The translations under genes were made by a program, and so were the position numbers. Under the pieces are notes generated by a model. That model saw only the letters and a list, made by a program, of their open reading frames with translations, was not told the origin of the DNA and ran no database searches. A stretch of 9,598 nt of DNA from Gammaproteobacteria bacterium. GTDB lineage: Bacteria > Pseudomonadota > Gammaproteobacteria > Steroidobacterales > JACDCP01. The stretch spans positions 11,405 through 21,002 of the forward strand of contig JACDCP010000011.1 of NCBI GenBank assembly GCA_013817465.1, in the 5' to 3' direction. Positions 1 to 6,803 of the stretch are shown here, piece by piece; position 1 is the first letter of the stretch; the number at the start of each line of letters is the position of its first letter.

Positions 1-1139
1 CCTTGGGCCAGGACGATTTCGGCCAGCCGGTATCCTTCGTCGTGCAGAGCACGGGCACGTGGGAGGAGCTGCAGGTCATCGTCAACGCCATGCTGCAGCG
101 CATGGCGCAGAATCCGCAGCTCACGAATCCGGACACCGACCTCAAGCTCAACAAGCCGGAGCTGAAGATCGACGTCGATCGCGAGAAGATCGCCGCGGTC
201 GGCGCCAGCGTAGAAGGCGTCGGCCGCACGCTCGAGACGCTGCTCGGCGGGCGCAACGTCACGCGCTTCAAGCGCGGCTCCGAGCAGTACGACGTCATCG
301 TGCAGATCGAGGACGACGCGCGGCGCACGCCCGGCGACCTCGCCGACATTTACGTGCGCGGTTCCGACGGCACCATGGTGCAGATGGACAACCTGGTCAC
401 CGTGCGCGAGTCAGTGGCGGCAAAGGAGCTGAACCATTTCAACCGGCTGCGCTCCGCGACCATCAGCGCGGGCCTGGCGCCCGGCTATCCGATGGGCGAT
501 GCGCTCGAATTCATGGAGCAGGCGCTGCGCGAGGTGGCGAGCGAAACGCCTTACGATCTGGACGGGCAATCGCGCGAGTTTCGCGAGTCGGCCAGCGACA
601 TCGCACTCATGTTCGTGCTCGCGCTCGCATTCATTTACCTCGTGCTCGCCGCGCAGTTCGAGAGCTTCATCGACCCGTTCATCATCCTGTTCTCGGTGCC
701 GCTCGCCATCTGCGGCGCGCTGCTCGCGCTGACCTTGACCGGGGGTAGCATGAACATCTACAGCCAGATCGGGCTCATCACGCTGGTCGGCCTCATCAGC
801 AAGCATGGCATCCTGATCGTCGAGTTCGCCAATCAGTTGCAGGAGCAGGGGCGGGACAAGCTCGAAGCGGTGCAGGAAGCAGCGGGCCTGCGCCTGCGGC
901 CGATACTCATGACCACCGGCGCCATGGTGCTCGGCGCCGTCCCGCTCGCGACCGCGACCGGCGCCGGCGCCGAAGCGCGCAGGCAGATCGGCTGGGTGAT
1001 CGTCGGCGGCATAGGCTTCGGCACCCTGCTGACGCTTTTCGTCGTGCCGGTCGTCTATCTGTTGCTGAGTCGCAAGCGCCACCCGGCGCGCGTCACGGAA
1101 GAGACGCCGCCCGGCGAGCCGGCCGTCGCCGAAGCCTGA
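1..1139 (+). CDS. RND multidrug efflux permease (HAE1/AcrB-like), C-terminal part, 5' truncated
   Basis: This is the inner-membrane, proton-driven pump subunit of a tripartite RND efflux system, which works with a periplasmic adaptor and an outer-membrane channel. The window holds about 378 residues, roughly the last third of a protein that is usually about 1,000-1,050 residues; the reading frame is open at the left edge, with the first whole codon at base 3. The fragment begins in the second periplasmic pore/docking domain (about residues 1-195). It then shows the five last membrane helices: about 197-221, 224-246, 250-275, 298-322 and 326-356. The segment SKHGILIVEFAN carries a lysine (codon 801-803) matching the proton-relay Lys of AcrB TM10; the partner Asp pair lies in the missing N-terminal half. 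A charged, proline-rich tail of about 20 residues ends the protein. Substrate and adaptor cannot be told from here; adaptor genes are probably upstream. The family call is firm, the subfamily is not. Confidence 0.95.
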   Translation, partial: LGQDDFGQPVSFVVQSTGTWEELQVIVNAMLQRMAQNPQLTNPDTDLKLNKPELKIDVDREKIAAVGASVEGVGRTLETLLGGRNVTRFKRGSEQYDVIVQIEDDARRTPGDLADIYVRGSDGTMVQMDNLVTVRESVAAKELNHFNRLRSATISAGLAPGYPMGDALEFMEQALREVASETPYDLDGQSREFRESASDIALMFVLALAFIYLVLAAQFESFIDPFIILFSVPLAICGALLALTLTGGSMNIYSQIGLITLVGLISKHGILIVEFANQLQEQGRDKLEAVQEAAGLRLRPILMTTGAMVLGAVPLATATGAGAEARRQIGWVIVGGIGFGTLLTLFVVPVVYLLLSRKRHPARVTEETPPGEPAVAEA

Positions 1140-1148
1140 TCCGGATCA
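1137..1148. repeat. 12-bp perfect palindrome covering two convergent stop codons
   Basis: TGATCCGGATCA is its own reverse complement. Its first three bases are the stop codon of the RND permease on the + strand, and its last three, read on the - strand, are the TGA stop of the outer-membrane protein. Only 6 bp separate the two reading frames, so there is no room for a separate terminator. A 12-bp palindrome without a loop or T-tract is not a convincing terminator. Confidence 0.6.
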
Positions 1149-1757
1149 ACGCGTTGGACGGCCGAGGTTTGCGCCGAAGCTGTAGCGGCCGCTGATGACG
1201 AAGGTCGTCGTGTCGTCGCCGAGATCGAGGCCTGCGCCCACCGCGAACTCATCGTTGAGCCAGTAACGCCCCTCGCCGAAAATCGACGTTTCGTCGCCGG
1301 ATTCGTCGAGGTCGACGTAAGCGACGCCGCCCTCCAGCTCGACCCGGTCGTGCACGAAGCTGCGCAGGCCCGCCGCCAGCGCGAAGCCGTCGTCGTCGGC
1401 GTCGCCGAAGCCCGTGTCCACTTCACCGCTGACGTAGGACAGCGACGCCACGAGGTCCGTCTGCTCGCCGATCCCGTAACGGTATCCCCCGCCGATCGAG
1501 AATGCCGTTGCATCGACGTCGAAATCGAAGTCGAGGTCGCTGTAGCTTCCGATCACCTGAAACGATTCGGTCAGCGAAAACGAGCCGGCGACCGCAAAGC
1601 CATCGCCGTCGATGTCGACGTCGCCGCCGGGGCCGGACGCCTCGATCTCCGTGTCCACGTACTGGAGCTCGACCCAGTCATAGGTGAGTTCCTGCCCGCC
1701 CGCGAGTCCGGGCAGCAACCCGAACACGGTCAACCAGCCCGGGATAGTCGTGCGCAT
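1146..1757 (-). CDS. Outer-membrane beta-barrel protein, small porin/OmpA-barrel-like
   Basis: This is a 203-residue protein predicted to sit in the outer membrane. Residues 1 to about 21 form a signal peptide: Arg near the start, a hydrophobic core LTVFGLLPGLAG, and likely cleavage just before QELTYDW. The rest alternates polar and hydrophobic residues in about eight strands (for example FAVAGSFSL, FQVIGSYSDL, FSIGGGYRYG, LVASLSYVSG, VELEGGVAYVDL, FAVGAGLDL, TFVISGRYSF). They are joined by very acidic, Asp/Gly-rich loops, as in small 8-stranded barrels. The strand TFVISGRYSF looks like a C-terminal BAM recognition signal ending in Phe, but nine residues (GANLGRPTR) follow it. The start is supported by a strong ribosome binding site. 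The gene lies 90 bp downstream of the TauE-type permease on the same strand and converges with the RND gene. It resembles a common uncharacterised gammaproteobacterial barrel family; ligand and role are unknown. The acidic loops might bind cations, but this is only a guess. Confidence 0.8.
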   Translation of the reverse strand: MRTTIPGWLTVFGLLPGLAGGQELTYDWVELQYVDTEIEASGPGGDVDIDGDGFAVAGSFSLTESFQVIGSYSDLDFDFDVDATAFSIGGGYRYGIGEQTDLVASLSYVSGEVDTGFGDADDDGFALAAGLRSFVHDRVELEGGVAYVDLDESGDETSIFGEGRYWLNDEFAVGAGLDLGDDTTTFVISGRYSFGANLGRPTR

Positions 1758-1760
1758 GAT

Positions 1761-1768
1761 TCCTCCTT
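1761..1768 (-). promoter_or_regulatory. Strong Shine-Dalgarno of the beta-barrel gene
   Basis: On the - strand the sequence AAGGAGGA ends three bases before the ATG at 1757. This near-perfect match to the 16S anti-SD is the best ribosome binding site in the window and fixes the start. It suggests high translation, as expected for an outer-membrane protein. The remaining 80 or so bases up to the permease stop show no clear -35/-10 pair, so a promoter there is possible but not demonstrated. Confidence 0.8.
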
Positions 1769-1847
1769 ACCTGATCGAAGCCGGAAGGCTGTCGGACCTT
1801 GCCGGTGGGCGGATGTTACCGCGAGTTCGTATGACCCGGCTCATGTT

Positions 1848-2651
1848 TCAGGCGGCCAGCATGCGGATGCCGACCAGCACCAGCAACAATGCAAATGCGC
1901 GGCGCAGTCCTTGCACGGGCACCGAGTGCGCGATGCGCGCCCCGAGCGGCGCAGCCAGCATGCTGCCGGCTGCTATGCCGGCCACCGCTGGCCAGAACAC
2001 GTAGCCTGTCGTGCCGTCGACCTCAGCGGTCGCCCTCCAGCCGGTCATCATGAAACCGAGCGCGCCGGCGACAGCCACGGGAAACGTGCAGGCGGCTGCT
2101 GTCGCCACCGCATTGCGCATCGCGACGCCACACCAGAGCAGGAACGGATTGGTCATCACGCCGCCGCCGATCCCGGCCAGCGAGGCGACGACGCCGATGC
2201 CGACGCCTGCGGCCGTGCTGCCGGCGAAGCCGGGCAATGCGCGCTGTGCGGGCGGCCGGTAACCCAGCACGATGTAAAGCGCGATGAGCACGACCAGCAG
2301 GCCGAACGCCGTGCGCAATGCGGCGAAGGACATCGCGTGCGCCAGCGCCGCGCCGGCCAGCCCGCCGATGACGATGCCGGGGCCGAGCAGGTACACGGCG
2401 TGCCAGATGACGGCGCCGCGCCGGTGGTGCGAGATGACCGAAGAAACCGAGGTGAAGACAATGATCGCCAGCGAGCTGCCGATGGCGAGGTGCATGCGGT
2501 AGTCGATGTCGATGCCGATCTGCGCGAAAAAGAAATACAGGACCGGCACGACCACGATGCCGCCCCCGATGCCGAAAAGCCCGGCCAGCACGCCCGCGAC
2601 GACGCCGACGAGCGGAAACGCGAGCCAGTAGAGTCCGATGTCCTGCAGCAT
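1848..2651 (-). CDS. Sulfite exporter TauE/SafE (TSUP) family permease
   Basis: This is a 267-residue integral inner-membrane protein of the TSUP family (TauE/SafE/YfcA), whose members move sulfite, sulfoacetate, thiosulfate or other small organic anions. The family's internal duplication is visible. The first half carries AGLFGIGGGIVVVP (about residues 23-36) and the second carries ASLAGIGGGVMTNP (about residues 156-169). Each motif lies at the end of a hydrophobic stretch and is followed by further helices, giving about eight membrane segments in total. The length is typical. The ATG at 2651 is preceded by only a weak GAGG about 11 bases upstream. It is divergent from slt and upstream of the beta-barrel gene on the same strand, so those two might share a transcript (90-bp gap). 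No sulfur-metabolism gene lies nearby to identify the substrate. The family is certain, the substrate is not. Confidence 0.93.
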   Translation of the reverse strand: MLQDIGLYWLAFPLVGVVAGVLAGLFGIGGGIVVVPVLYFFFAQIGIDIDYRMHLAIGSSLAIIVFTSVSSVISHHRRGAVIWHAVYLLGPGIVIGGLAGAALAHAMSFAALRTAFGLLVVLIALYIVLGYRPPAQRALPGFAGSTAAGVGIGVVASLAGIGGGVMTNPFLLWCGVAMRNAVATAAACTFPVAVAGALGFMMTGWRATAEVDGTTGYVFWPAVAGIAAGSMLAAPLGARIAHSVPVQGLRRAFALLLVLVGIRMLAA

Positions 2652-2692
2652 TCGTGGAGCATCCTCAGCCGGCGCCCGGCGTCAGCCGCCAC

Positions 2693-2726
2693 CTTCGCTC
2701 CGGCGAAGCCGGCCGGAGGCCTTCGC
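2693..2726. repeat. Overlapping, mutually exclusive hairpins in the tauE/slt divergent region
   Basis: CTTCGC (2693-2698), GCGAAG (2703-2708) and CTTCGC (2721-2726) occur in order. The middle segment can pair perfectly with the left one across the 4-base loop TCCG. It can also pair with the right one across GGCCGGA-rich sequence, extended by two G-C pairs with one bulged C. Only one hairpin can form at a time. The segment lies about 70-100 bases upstream of slt and just upstream of the tauE start. It could be a regulatory structure, a degraded repetitive element, or chance in GC-rich DNA. The rest of the 143-bp gap (2652-2794) holds no gene that I can support. Confidence 0.4.
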
Positions 2727-2772
2727 TTGACGCGCCTCGCCAGTGTGGCAAACTCGGCGAGCTTAGACGAAT

Positions 2773-2778
2773 TATATT
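2773..2778 (+). promoter_or_regulatory. Possible -10 element of slt in an AT-rich patch
   Basis: TATATT (5 of 6 matches to the sigma-70 -10 consensus) lies in an AT-rich run at about 2770-2785, which stands out in this GC-rich DNA. It would place the transcript start about 10-20 bases before the slt start codon. There is no good -35 hexamer at 16-18 bp spacing. A TTGACG at 2727-2732 is too far upstream to pair with it, so this is a weak candidate. Confidence 0.25.
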
Positions 2779-2794
2779 TTTTTGCACCAAGTCG

Positions 2795-4804
2795 ATGAAA
2801 AGCATGGCAATCCGCTCGAATTTATCCTTCGCCGTGGCCATTCTGAGTGCTCTCTGGCTGATCTATTCGGACGCCACGGCGAGCGACGAGGACCTGCTCG
2901 AACAACAGCGGGCCGCTTTCCGCCCGGCCTGGGAGGCAGCCGAGTACGGGCGCTGGGAGCTGTCCGGGGAGACACTGGCACTGCTCGAGCCGTATGTGCT
3001 GTTCCCCGATCTGCGCGCTGCCTGGCTGCGGGCTCGCATCAATACGATCACCGCCGCTGAGGTCGAACAGTTCATCGTCGCCCATCCGGATCTGCCGGCT
3101 GCGCTCGAGCTGCGCGGCCGCTGGCTCGACGCGCTCGAAGCGCGCCGCGACTGGCCGCGTTTCATTGCGCTTTACGACGCCCATTTCGCCGAAGGCGCCG
3201 ATGCGCGCCTGCGCTGTGCCGCGCTCGAGGCGAAGCGCAGAACCGGCGCTACGGATGATGTCGTCGCTGCGGCTCTCGAGCTGTGGATGGTGGGTTTGAG
3301 CCAGCCCAAGGCCTGCGATCCCCTGTTTGCAGAGCTGGCGCGCCGGGGCGTGCTCACCGAAGACCACTATCGCGAGCGCCTGAACCTGACCATCGATGCG
3401 CGCCAGATTTCGCTTGCGCGCTATCTTTCGCGCAACCTCGAAGAGGGCGACCGCAATCTCGTCGATCGCTGGGTGCGCATGCAGGCGGACCCGGCCGAGG
3501 CGCTCGCCGAGCCCGCCCTCCTCACCGACACGCCCGGCAATCGCGGGTTGATGCGCTATGGCTTCGACCGCCTCACGCGCAGGGACCCGCTCGAAGCGGA
3601 GGCGATGTGGCAGGTCCTCGGCGAAAGATTCTCGTTCGAGCGCGAAACGCGCTGGGAGATCTCGCGCGATATCGCGCTGACGGCCGCCTGGCGCCATCTG
3701 CCGGAGGCCGTTGCGTTGCTGGAAGATCTCGGCGATGCGGCCACGACCCCCGATGTCATCGAGTGGCGCATCCGCCTGGCAGCGTTGACCGGCGACTGGC
3801 AACGCGTGCTTGACGCGTACACTGCGCTGCCGGCGGATGCGGCAGAGAGCGAGGCCTGGCGCTATTGGCAGGCTCGGGCACTGGAGGCTTCCGGCGAAAC
3901 CGCGCTCGCCGAACAGGCGTATGCGGCGCTGGCCGAAGAGCGCAGCTACCATGGCTTTCTGGCAGCCGATCGCCTGGACATTCCGTATGCTTTTGCCCAC
4001 CAGCCGATCGAGCCCGAAGAAGCAGTTATCAAAGCGCTCGCCGCCCGGCCCGCTTTGATCCGCGCACGGGAACTGTTCTTCGTCGGTCTCGACGGCCGCG
4101 GGCGCGGCGAATGGAATCAGGAGATGGAGCGGCTCGAGCCGGCGCAACGCACCCAGGCCGCGCTGCTCGCCCATCGCTGGGGCTGGCACTCGCGCGCTAT
4201 CGCCACGGCGGCCCAGGCAGGCATCCTCGACGATCTCGAGATCCGTTATCCCACACCGTTCCGCGCTGCCTTCGATGTGCTCGCGCCGAAGGCGCAAATC
4301 ACGCCGACCTGGGCCTATGGCATCGCGCGCAGCGAAAGCCTGTTCATGCCCGACGTGGCCTCGAGTGCCGGCGCGCTGGGGCTCATGCAGCTCCTGCCAT
4401 CGACGGGGCGGGAGACGGCGCGCAAAGCGCAGCTCAGCTACAACGGCAGCGCCAGCCTGCTGGATCCCGAGATCAACATTGCGCTCGGCACCCATTACCT
4501 CGGCGCCATGCACGAGCGCTTCGGCGGCAGCCAGGTACTGGCGACGGCCGCGTATAACGCGGGCCCGAACCGGGTGCTCGCCTGGCTGCCGACGCGCGGC
4601 GCAGTGCCGGCGGACGCCTGGATCGACGCCATCCCGTTCAGCGAGACACGCGCTTACGTGCAACGCGTACTATCCGCGGAAGCGATTTTCTACTGGCGCA
4701 TGAACGGCGAAACGCAGCGACTTTCTGAACTGATGCCGGCAGTGCGCACGCTCGACGCGCTCGATAGCCGCGTGGCAGGCCACGCCTGGCAGCCCTCCTT
4801 ATAA
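2795..4804 (+). CDS. slt: Soluble lytic murein transglycosylase (Slt70 family)
   Basis: This periplasmic enzyme cleaves the MurNAc-GlcNAc bond of peptidoglycan without water, leaving 1,6-anhydromuropeptides. From the ATG at 2795 it is 669 residues; E. coli Slt70 is about 645. Residues 1-29 are a signal peptide, with hydrophobic core LSFAVAILSALWLIY and likely cleavage after ATA. Residues of about 30-480 form the alpha-helical superhelical U/L ring, rich in Ala/Leu/Glu/Arg helices such as YWQARALEASGETALAEQAY. The C-terminal lysozyme-like domain starts near residue 500. IARSESLF contains the expected catalytic Glu (codon 4334-4336, residue 514). It is followed by GALGLMQLLPSTG, and then by AAYNAGPNRV and SETRAYVQRVL, all characteristic of family 1 transglycosylases. 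The frame stays open back to 2654, but that extension would bury the signal peptide. The ATG at 2804 is an equally plausible start; neither has a good Shine-Dalgarno. The gene is probably co-transcribed with the SDR 10 bp downstream. Confidence 0.95.
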   Translation: MKSMAIRSNLSFAVAILSALWLIYSDATASDEDLLEQQRAAFRPAWEAAEYGRWELSGETLALLEPYVLFPDLRAAWLRARINTITAAEVEQFIVAHPDLPAALELRGRWLDALEARRDWPRFIALYDAHFAEGADARLRCAALEAKRRTGATDDVVAAALELWMVGLSQPKACDPLFAELARRGVLTEDHYRERLNLTIDARQISLARYLSRNLEEGDRNLVDRWVRMQADPAEALAEPALLTDTPGNRGLMRYGFDRLTRRDPLEAEAMWQVLGERFSFERETRWEISRDIALTAAWRHLPEAVALLEDLGDAATTPDVIEWRIRLAALTGDWQRVLDAYTALPADAAESEAWRYWQARALEASGETALAEQAYAALAEERSYHGFLAADRLDIPYAFAHQPIEPEEAVIKALAARPALIRARELFFVGLDGRGRGEWNQEMERLEPAQRTQAALLAHRWGWHSRAIATAAQAGILDDLEIRYPTPFRAAFDVLAPKAQITPTWAYGIARSESLFMPDVASSAGALGLMQLLPSTGRETARKAQLSYNGSASLLDPEINIALGTHYLGAMHERFGGSQVLATAAYNAGPNRVLAWLPTRGAVPADAWIDAIPFSETRAYVQRVLSAEAIFYWRMNGETQRLSELMPAVRTLDALDSRVAGHAWQPSL

Positions 4805-4814
4805 TCGCCGGTTA

Positions 4815-5723
4815 ATGCGCGAGTTGAAAATCTGCGTACTGGGCGGTACCGGCTTCGTCGGCCGCAGCCTCGTCGCGCGCCTCGCGACGCTGGGCCATCG
4901 CATGCGTATCCCGACGCGCAGCCGTGCGCGCAACAGACGCCTGCTGGTATTGCCGACTGTCACGCTCGTCACCGAAGACGTGTACGATCCGGCGACGCTC
5001 GAGCGTGCTTTCGGCGGGATGGACGTGGTGATCAACCTGATCGCGATCCTGAACGAGCGAGGCCGCGATGGCAGCGAGTTCCACCGCGTGCATACGGAGC
5101 TTGCGCAGAAAGTCGTCGCAGCCTGCCGGGCGAAAAGCGTTCCGCGGCTGCTGCACGTCAGCGCGCTCGGAGCCGATGCCGAAAAGGGGCCGAGCCTGTA
5201 CCTCAGAACCAAGGGCGAAGCGGAGAACGTTCTGCGCACGCAGTCCGGCGAGGGTCTCGCCTGGACCATCTTCCAGCCTTCGGTCATTTTCGGCGCTGAG
5301 GACTCATTCACCAACCGTTTCGCGCGCCTGCTCGCGCTTTCGCCCGTACTGCCGCTCGCCAGGCCCGATGCACGCTTCGCGCCCGTATATGTCGATGACG
5401 TCGTGCAAGCGATCGCGCGCGCCCTCGAAGAGCGGGCCGCATACCGTCAGACTTATCAGCTTTGCGGGCCGCACGTTTATTCGCTGCGCGAGATCGTCGA
5501 GTTTCTGCGCCGCGAGCTGCGCCTGAAGCGCTGGGTGATCGGCTTGCCCGACGGTCTCTCGCGGCTGCAGGCACGCGTTCTGGAGTTCGTGCCCGGCAAG
5601 CCGTTTTCGACCGACAATTACCTGTCGCTCACCGTGGACAGCATTTGCCAGGAGAACGGGTTGAAGCATTTCGGCATCGAGCCGCACTCTCTCGAAGCCG
5701 TTGTTCCAGCGTATTTACGCTGA
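4815..5723 (+). CDS. NDUFA9-family atypical SDR, NAD(P)-binding protein
   Basis: This is a 302-residue Rossmann-fold protein of the extended/atypical short-chain dehydrogenase group, usually annotated 'complex I NDUFA9 subunit family protein'. The N-terminal strand and loop VLGGTGFVGRSL (residues 8-19) is the dinucleotide-binding TGxxGxxG motif. Arg residues in PTRSRARNRR (33-42) suit NADP(H) binding. DVVINLIAIL (70-79), LLHVSALGAD (112-121, with Ser116) and YLRTK (Tyr129/Lys133) fit the usual SDR core. PSVIFG (about 155-160) and FAPVYVDDVVQAI (about 187-199) are typical of the NDUFA9/YfcH-like branch. The start lies 10 bp after the slt stop, suggesting one operon; no strong Shine-Dalgarno precedes it. 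The last 9 bp overlap the 3' end of the convergent peptidase gene. Mitochondrial NDUFA9 is a structural complex I subunit. The role of free-standing bacterial homologues is not established, and nuo genes are not in this window, so a quinone- or membrane-linked redox role is only inference. Confidence 0.88.
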   Translation: MRELKICVLGGTGFVGRSLVARLATLGHRMRIPTRSRARNRRLLVLPTVTLVTEDVYDPATLERAFGGMDVVINLIAILNERGRDGSEFHRVHTELAQKVVAACRAKSVPRLLHVSALGADAEKGPSLYLRTKGEAENVLRTQSGEGLAWTIFQPSVIFGAEDSFTNRFARLLALSPVLPLARPDARFAPVYVDDVVQAIARALEERAAYRQTYQLCGPHVYSLREIVEFLRRELRLKRWVIGLPDGLSRLQARVLEFVPGKPFSTDNYLSLTVDSICQENGLKHFGIEPHSLEAVVPAYLR

Positions 5724-6785
5724 CGGCCGGGAGCAATTGCCGCTTACGGCCATCAGCAACCGCAGCCGTTCGTGGCGCTCCTCGAGCGACAGTCCGGCCA
5801 GCTCTTCAGCGCGCGCGTAAAAGCACGGCAGCTCATCTCGGCACCGGGCCAGCAGGGCGCGAAACGCCGGCGCGAAATCGTTGTAGGTGGCGACGGATAC
5901 CAGCTTTGCATTATTGATGCCGCCGTCGAACCAGGGGCCGTACGCATCGAAGCCGTCCCAACCTGCAACGAGTAGCCGGTATGCCTCCTCGACGCGGGCG
6001 AACTCCTGCGCCTTCGCTTCGCTCATCGCCTCGCCGGGAAGCCCTGACACGTAGATTTCGTGCAGGCGCTCCCTCCCGTTCGCAACCAGGCTCGCGAATG
6101 CCGCCTCGCGGTCGCGCGCCGCTTCGAACTCCGCGAGCAAATCCTCGCGGCCGGCGGCCGCCAGCCAGTGCCGTACGCCTGCGTCGCCGACCACGCTGGC
6201 GAAGGCCTCGCTGAAGGCCGCGTCGTCCCTGACGTAAAGAAGCTGATGCGCCAGTTCGTGAAAGATGATCGAGGCGACATAAACGTCGTCCCAGTAGAGC
6301 ATGGTGCTGAGCACCGGGTCGTCGAAATGACCGAGCGTGGAGTAGGCCGGCACGGAGCCGACATAGACGTCGAATCCGTCATCCTCGAGTCTGGCGGCAT
6401 AGGCCTCTGCCTTGTCCCCGTCGAAGTAGCCGCGATAGGTCACGCAGCCGACGACTGGAAAACACCATTCTTTCGGCTCAACCGAGAATTCGGGTGCGGC
6501 GAAGACATTCCAGGCGACGAACGCCCGGCCGATATCGGCGTAGCTGCGATAACTGTCATTGTCCGGCAAATCCAGCTCGTGGCTCGCGAACTCGCGCACG
6601 TCGAGTACTGTTTCCAGCCGCGCTTTGAGACCCGGCGGCGTGGACGGATCGTCGATGACGGCGCGAATCGGCTCACGGCGTGACATCACGTCGAGCTGGC
6701 CGCGCACCGTATGAACGTAATAGCAACCGGCGGACGCGCCCGCGAGGAGCGCGATGATCAGGAATCGACTCAAGCGCATGGACAT
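5715..6785 (-). CDS. Putative zinc aminopeptidase lipoprotein (PF10023/COG4324-like)
   Basis: This 356-residue protein matches the 'putative aminopeptidase' family of proteobacteria. The N-terminus is a lipoprotein signal: MSMRLSRF, hydrophobic IIALLAGASAG, then Cys21 followed by YYVHTVRGQ. The lipobox (S-A-G-C) is slightly off consensus at -3. Lipidation and a periplasmic-facing location are therefore expected but not certain. The metalloprotease motif HELAH (His176, Glu177, His180) is clear. Glu193 in FSEAFASVVG is a good candidate for the third zinc ligand, 13 residues after the second His. Four Cys (108, 114 and two near the C-terminus) could form disulfides. SYADIGRAFVAWNVFAAPEFS and YFDGDKAEAYAARLE are conserved-looking blocks of the family. 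The start could be the ATG at 6785 or the one at 6779; the second gives the same signal peptide. It is divergent from cca with 18 bp between start codons and overlaps the SDR by 9 bp at its 3' end. The natural substrate is unknown. Confidence 0.87.
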   Translation of the reverse strand: MSMRLSRFLIIALLAGASAGCYYVHTVRGQLDVMSRREPIRAVIDDPSTPPGLKARLETVLDVREFASHELDLPDNDSYRSYADIGRAFVAWNVFAAPEFSVEPKEWCFPVVGCVTYRGYFDGDKAEAYAARLEDDGFDVYVGSVPAYSTLGHFDDPVLSTMLYWDDVYVASIIFHELAHQLLYVRDDAAFSEAFASVVGDAGVRHWLAAAGREDLLAEFEAARDREAAFASLVANGRERLHEIYVSGLPGEAMSEAKAQEFARVEEAYRLLVAGWDGFDAYGPWFDGGINNAKLVSVATYNDFAPAFRALLARCRDELPCFYARAEELAGLSLEERHERLRLLMAVSGNCSRPSA

Positions 6786-6803
6786 CTACGATAACATGCG
6801 CAC

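Noticed and set aside
411..1082. Antisense open frame opposite the RND permease
   Set aside because: Low-complexity, His/Glu/Arg-rich product opposite conserved transmembrane helices; no domain.
1195..1640. Repetitive GTCGTC/GTCGAC-like short motifs inside the beta-barrel gene
   Set aside because: They are explained by Asp/Gly/Val-rich loops written with GC-rich codons on the opposite strand, not by a DNA repeat.
2654..2794. N-terminal extension of Slt back to 2654
   Set aside because: It would put a polar, basic stretch before a classical signal peptide and would run through the divergent intergenic hairpins.
1350..2798. Long + strand open frame (482 codons) across the beta-barrel and TauE genes
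   Set aside because: It spans two well-supported genes on the other strand plus their spacer, and its product is a low-complexity Arg/Asp/His/Ala-rich sequence without domains.
2822..4663. Long antisense open frame (613 codons) opposite slt
   Set aside because: The + strand has clear Slt70 domains and catalytic motifs. The antisense product is Arg/Ala/Gly/Glu-rich with no recognisable motif, as expected from codon bias in GC-rich DNA.
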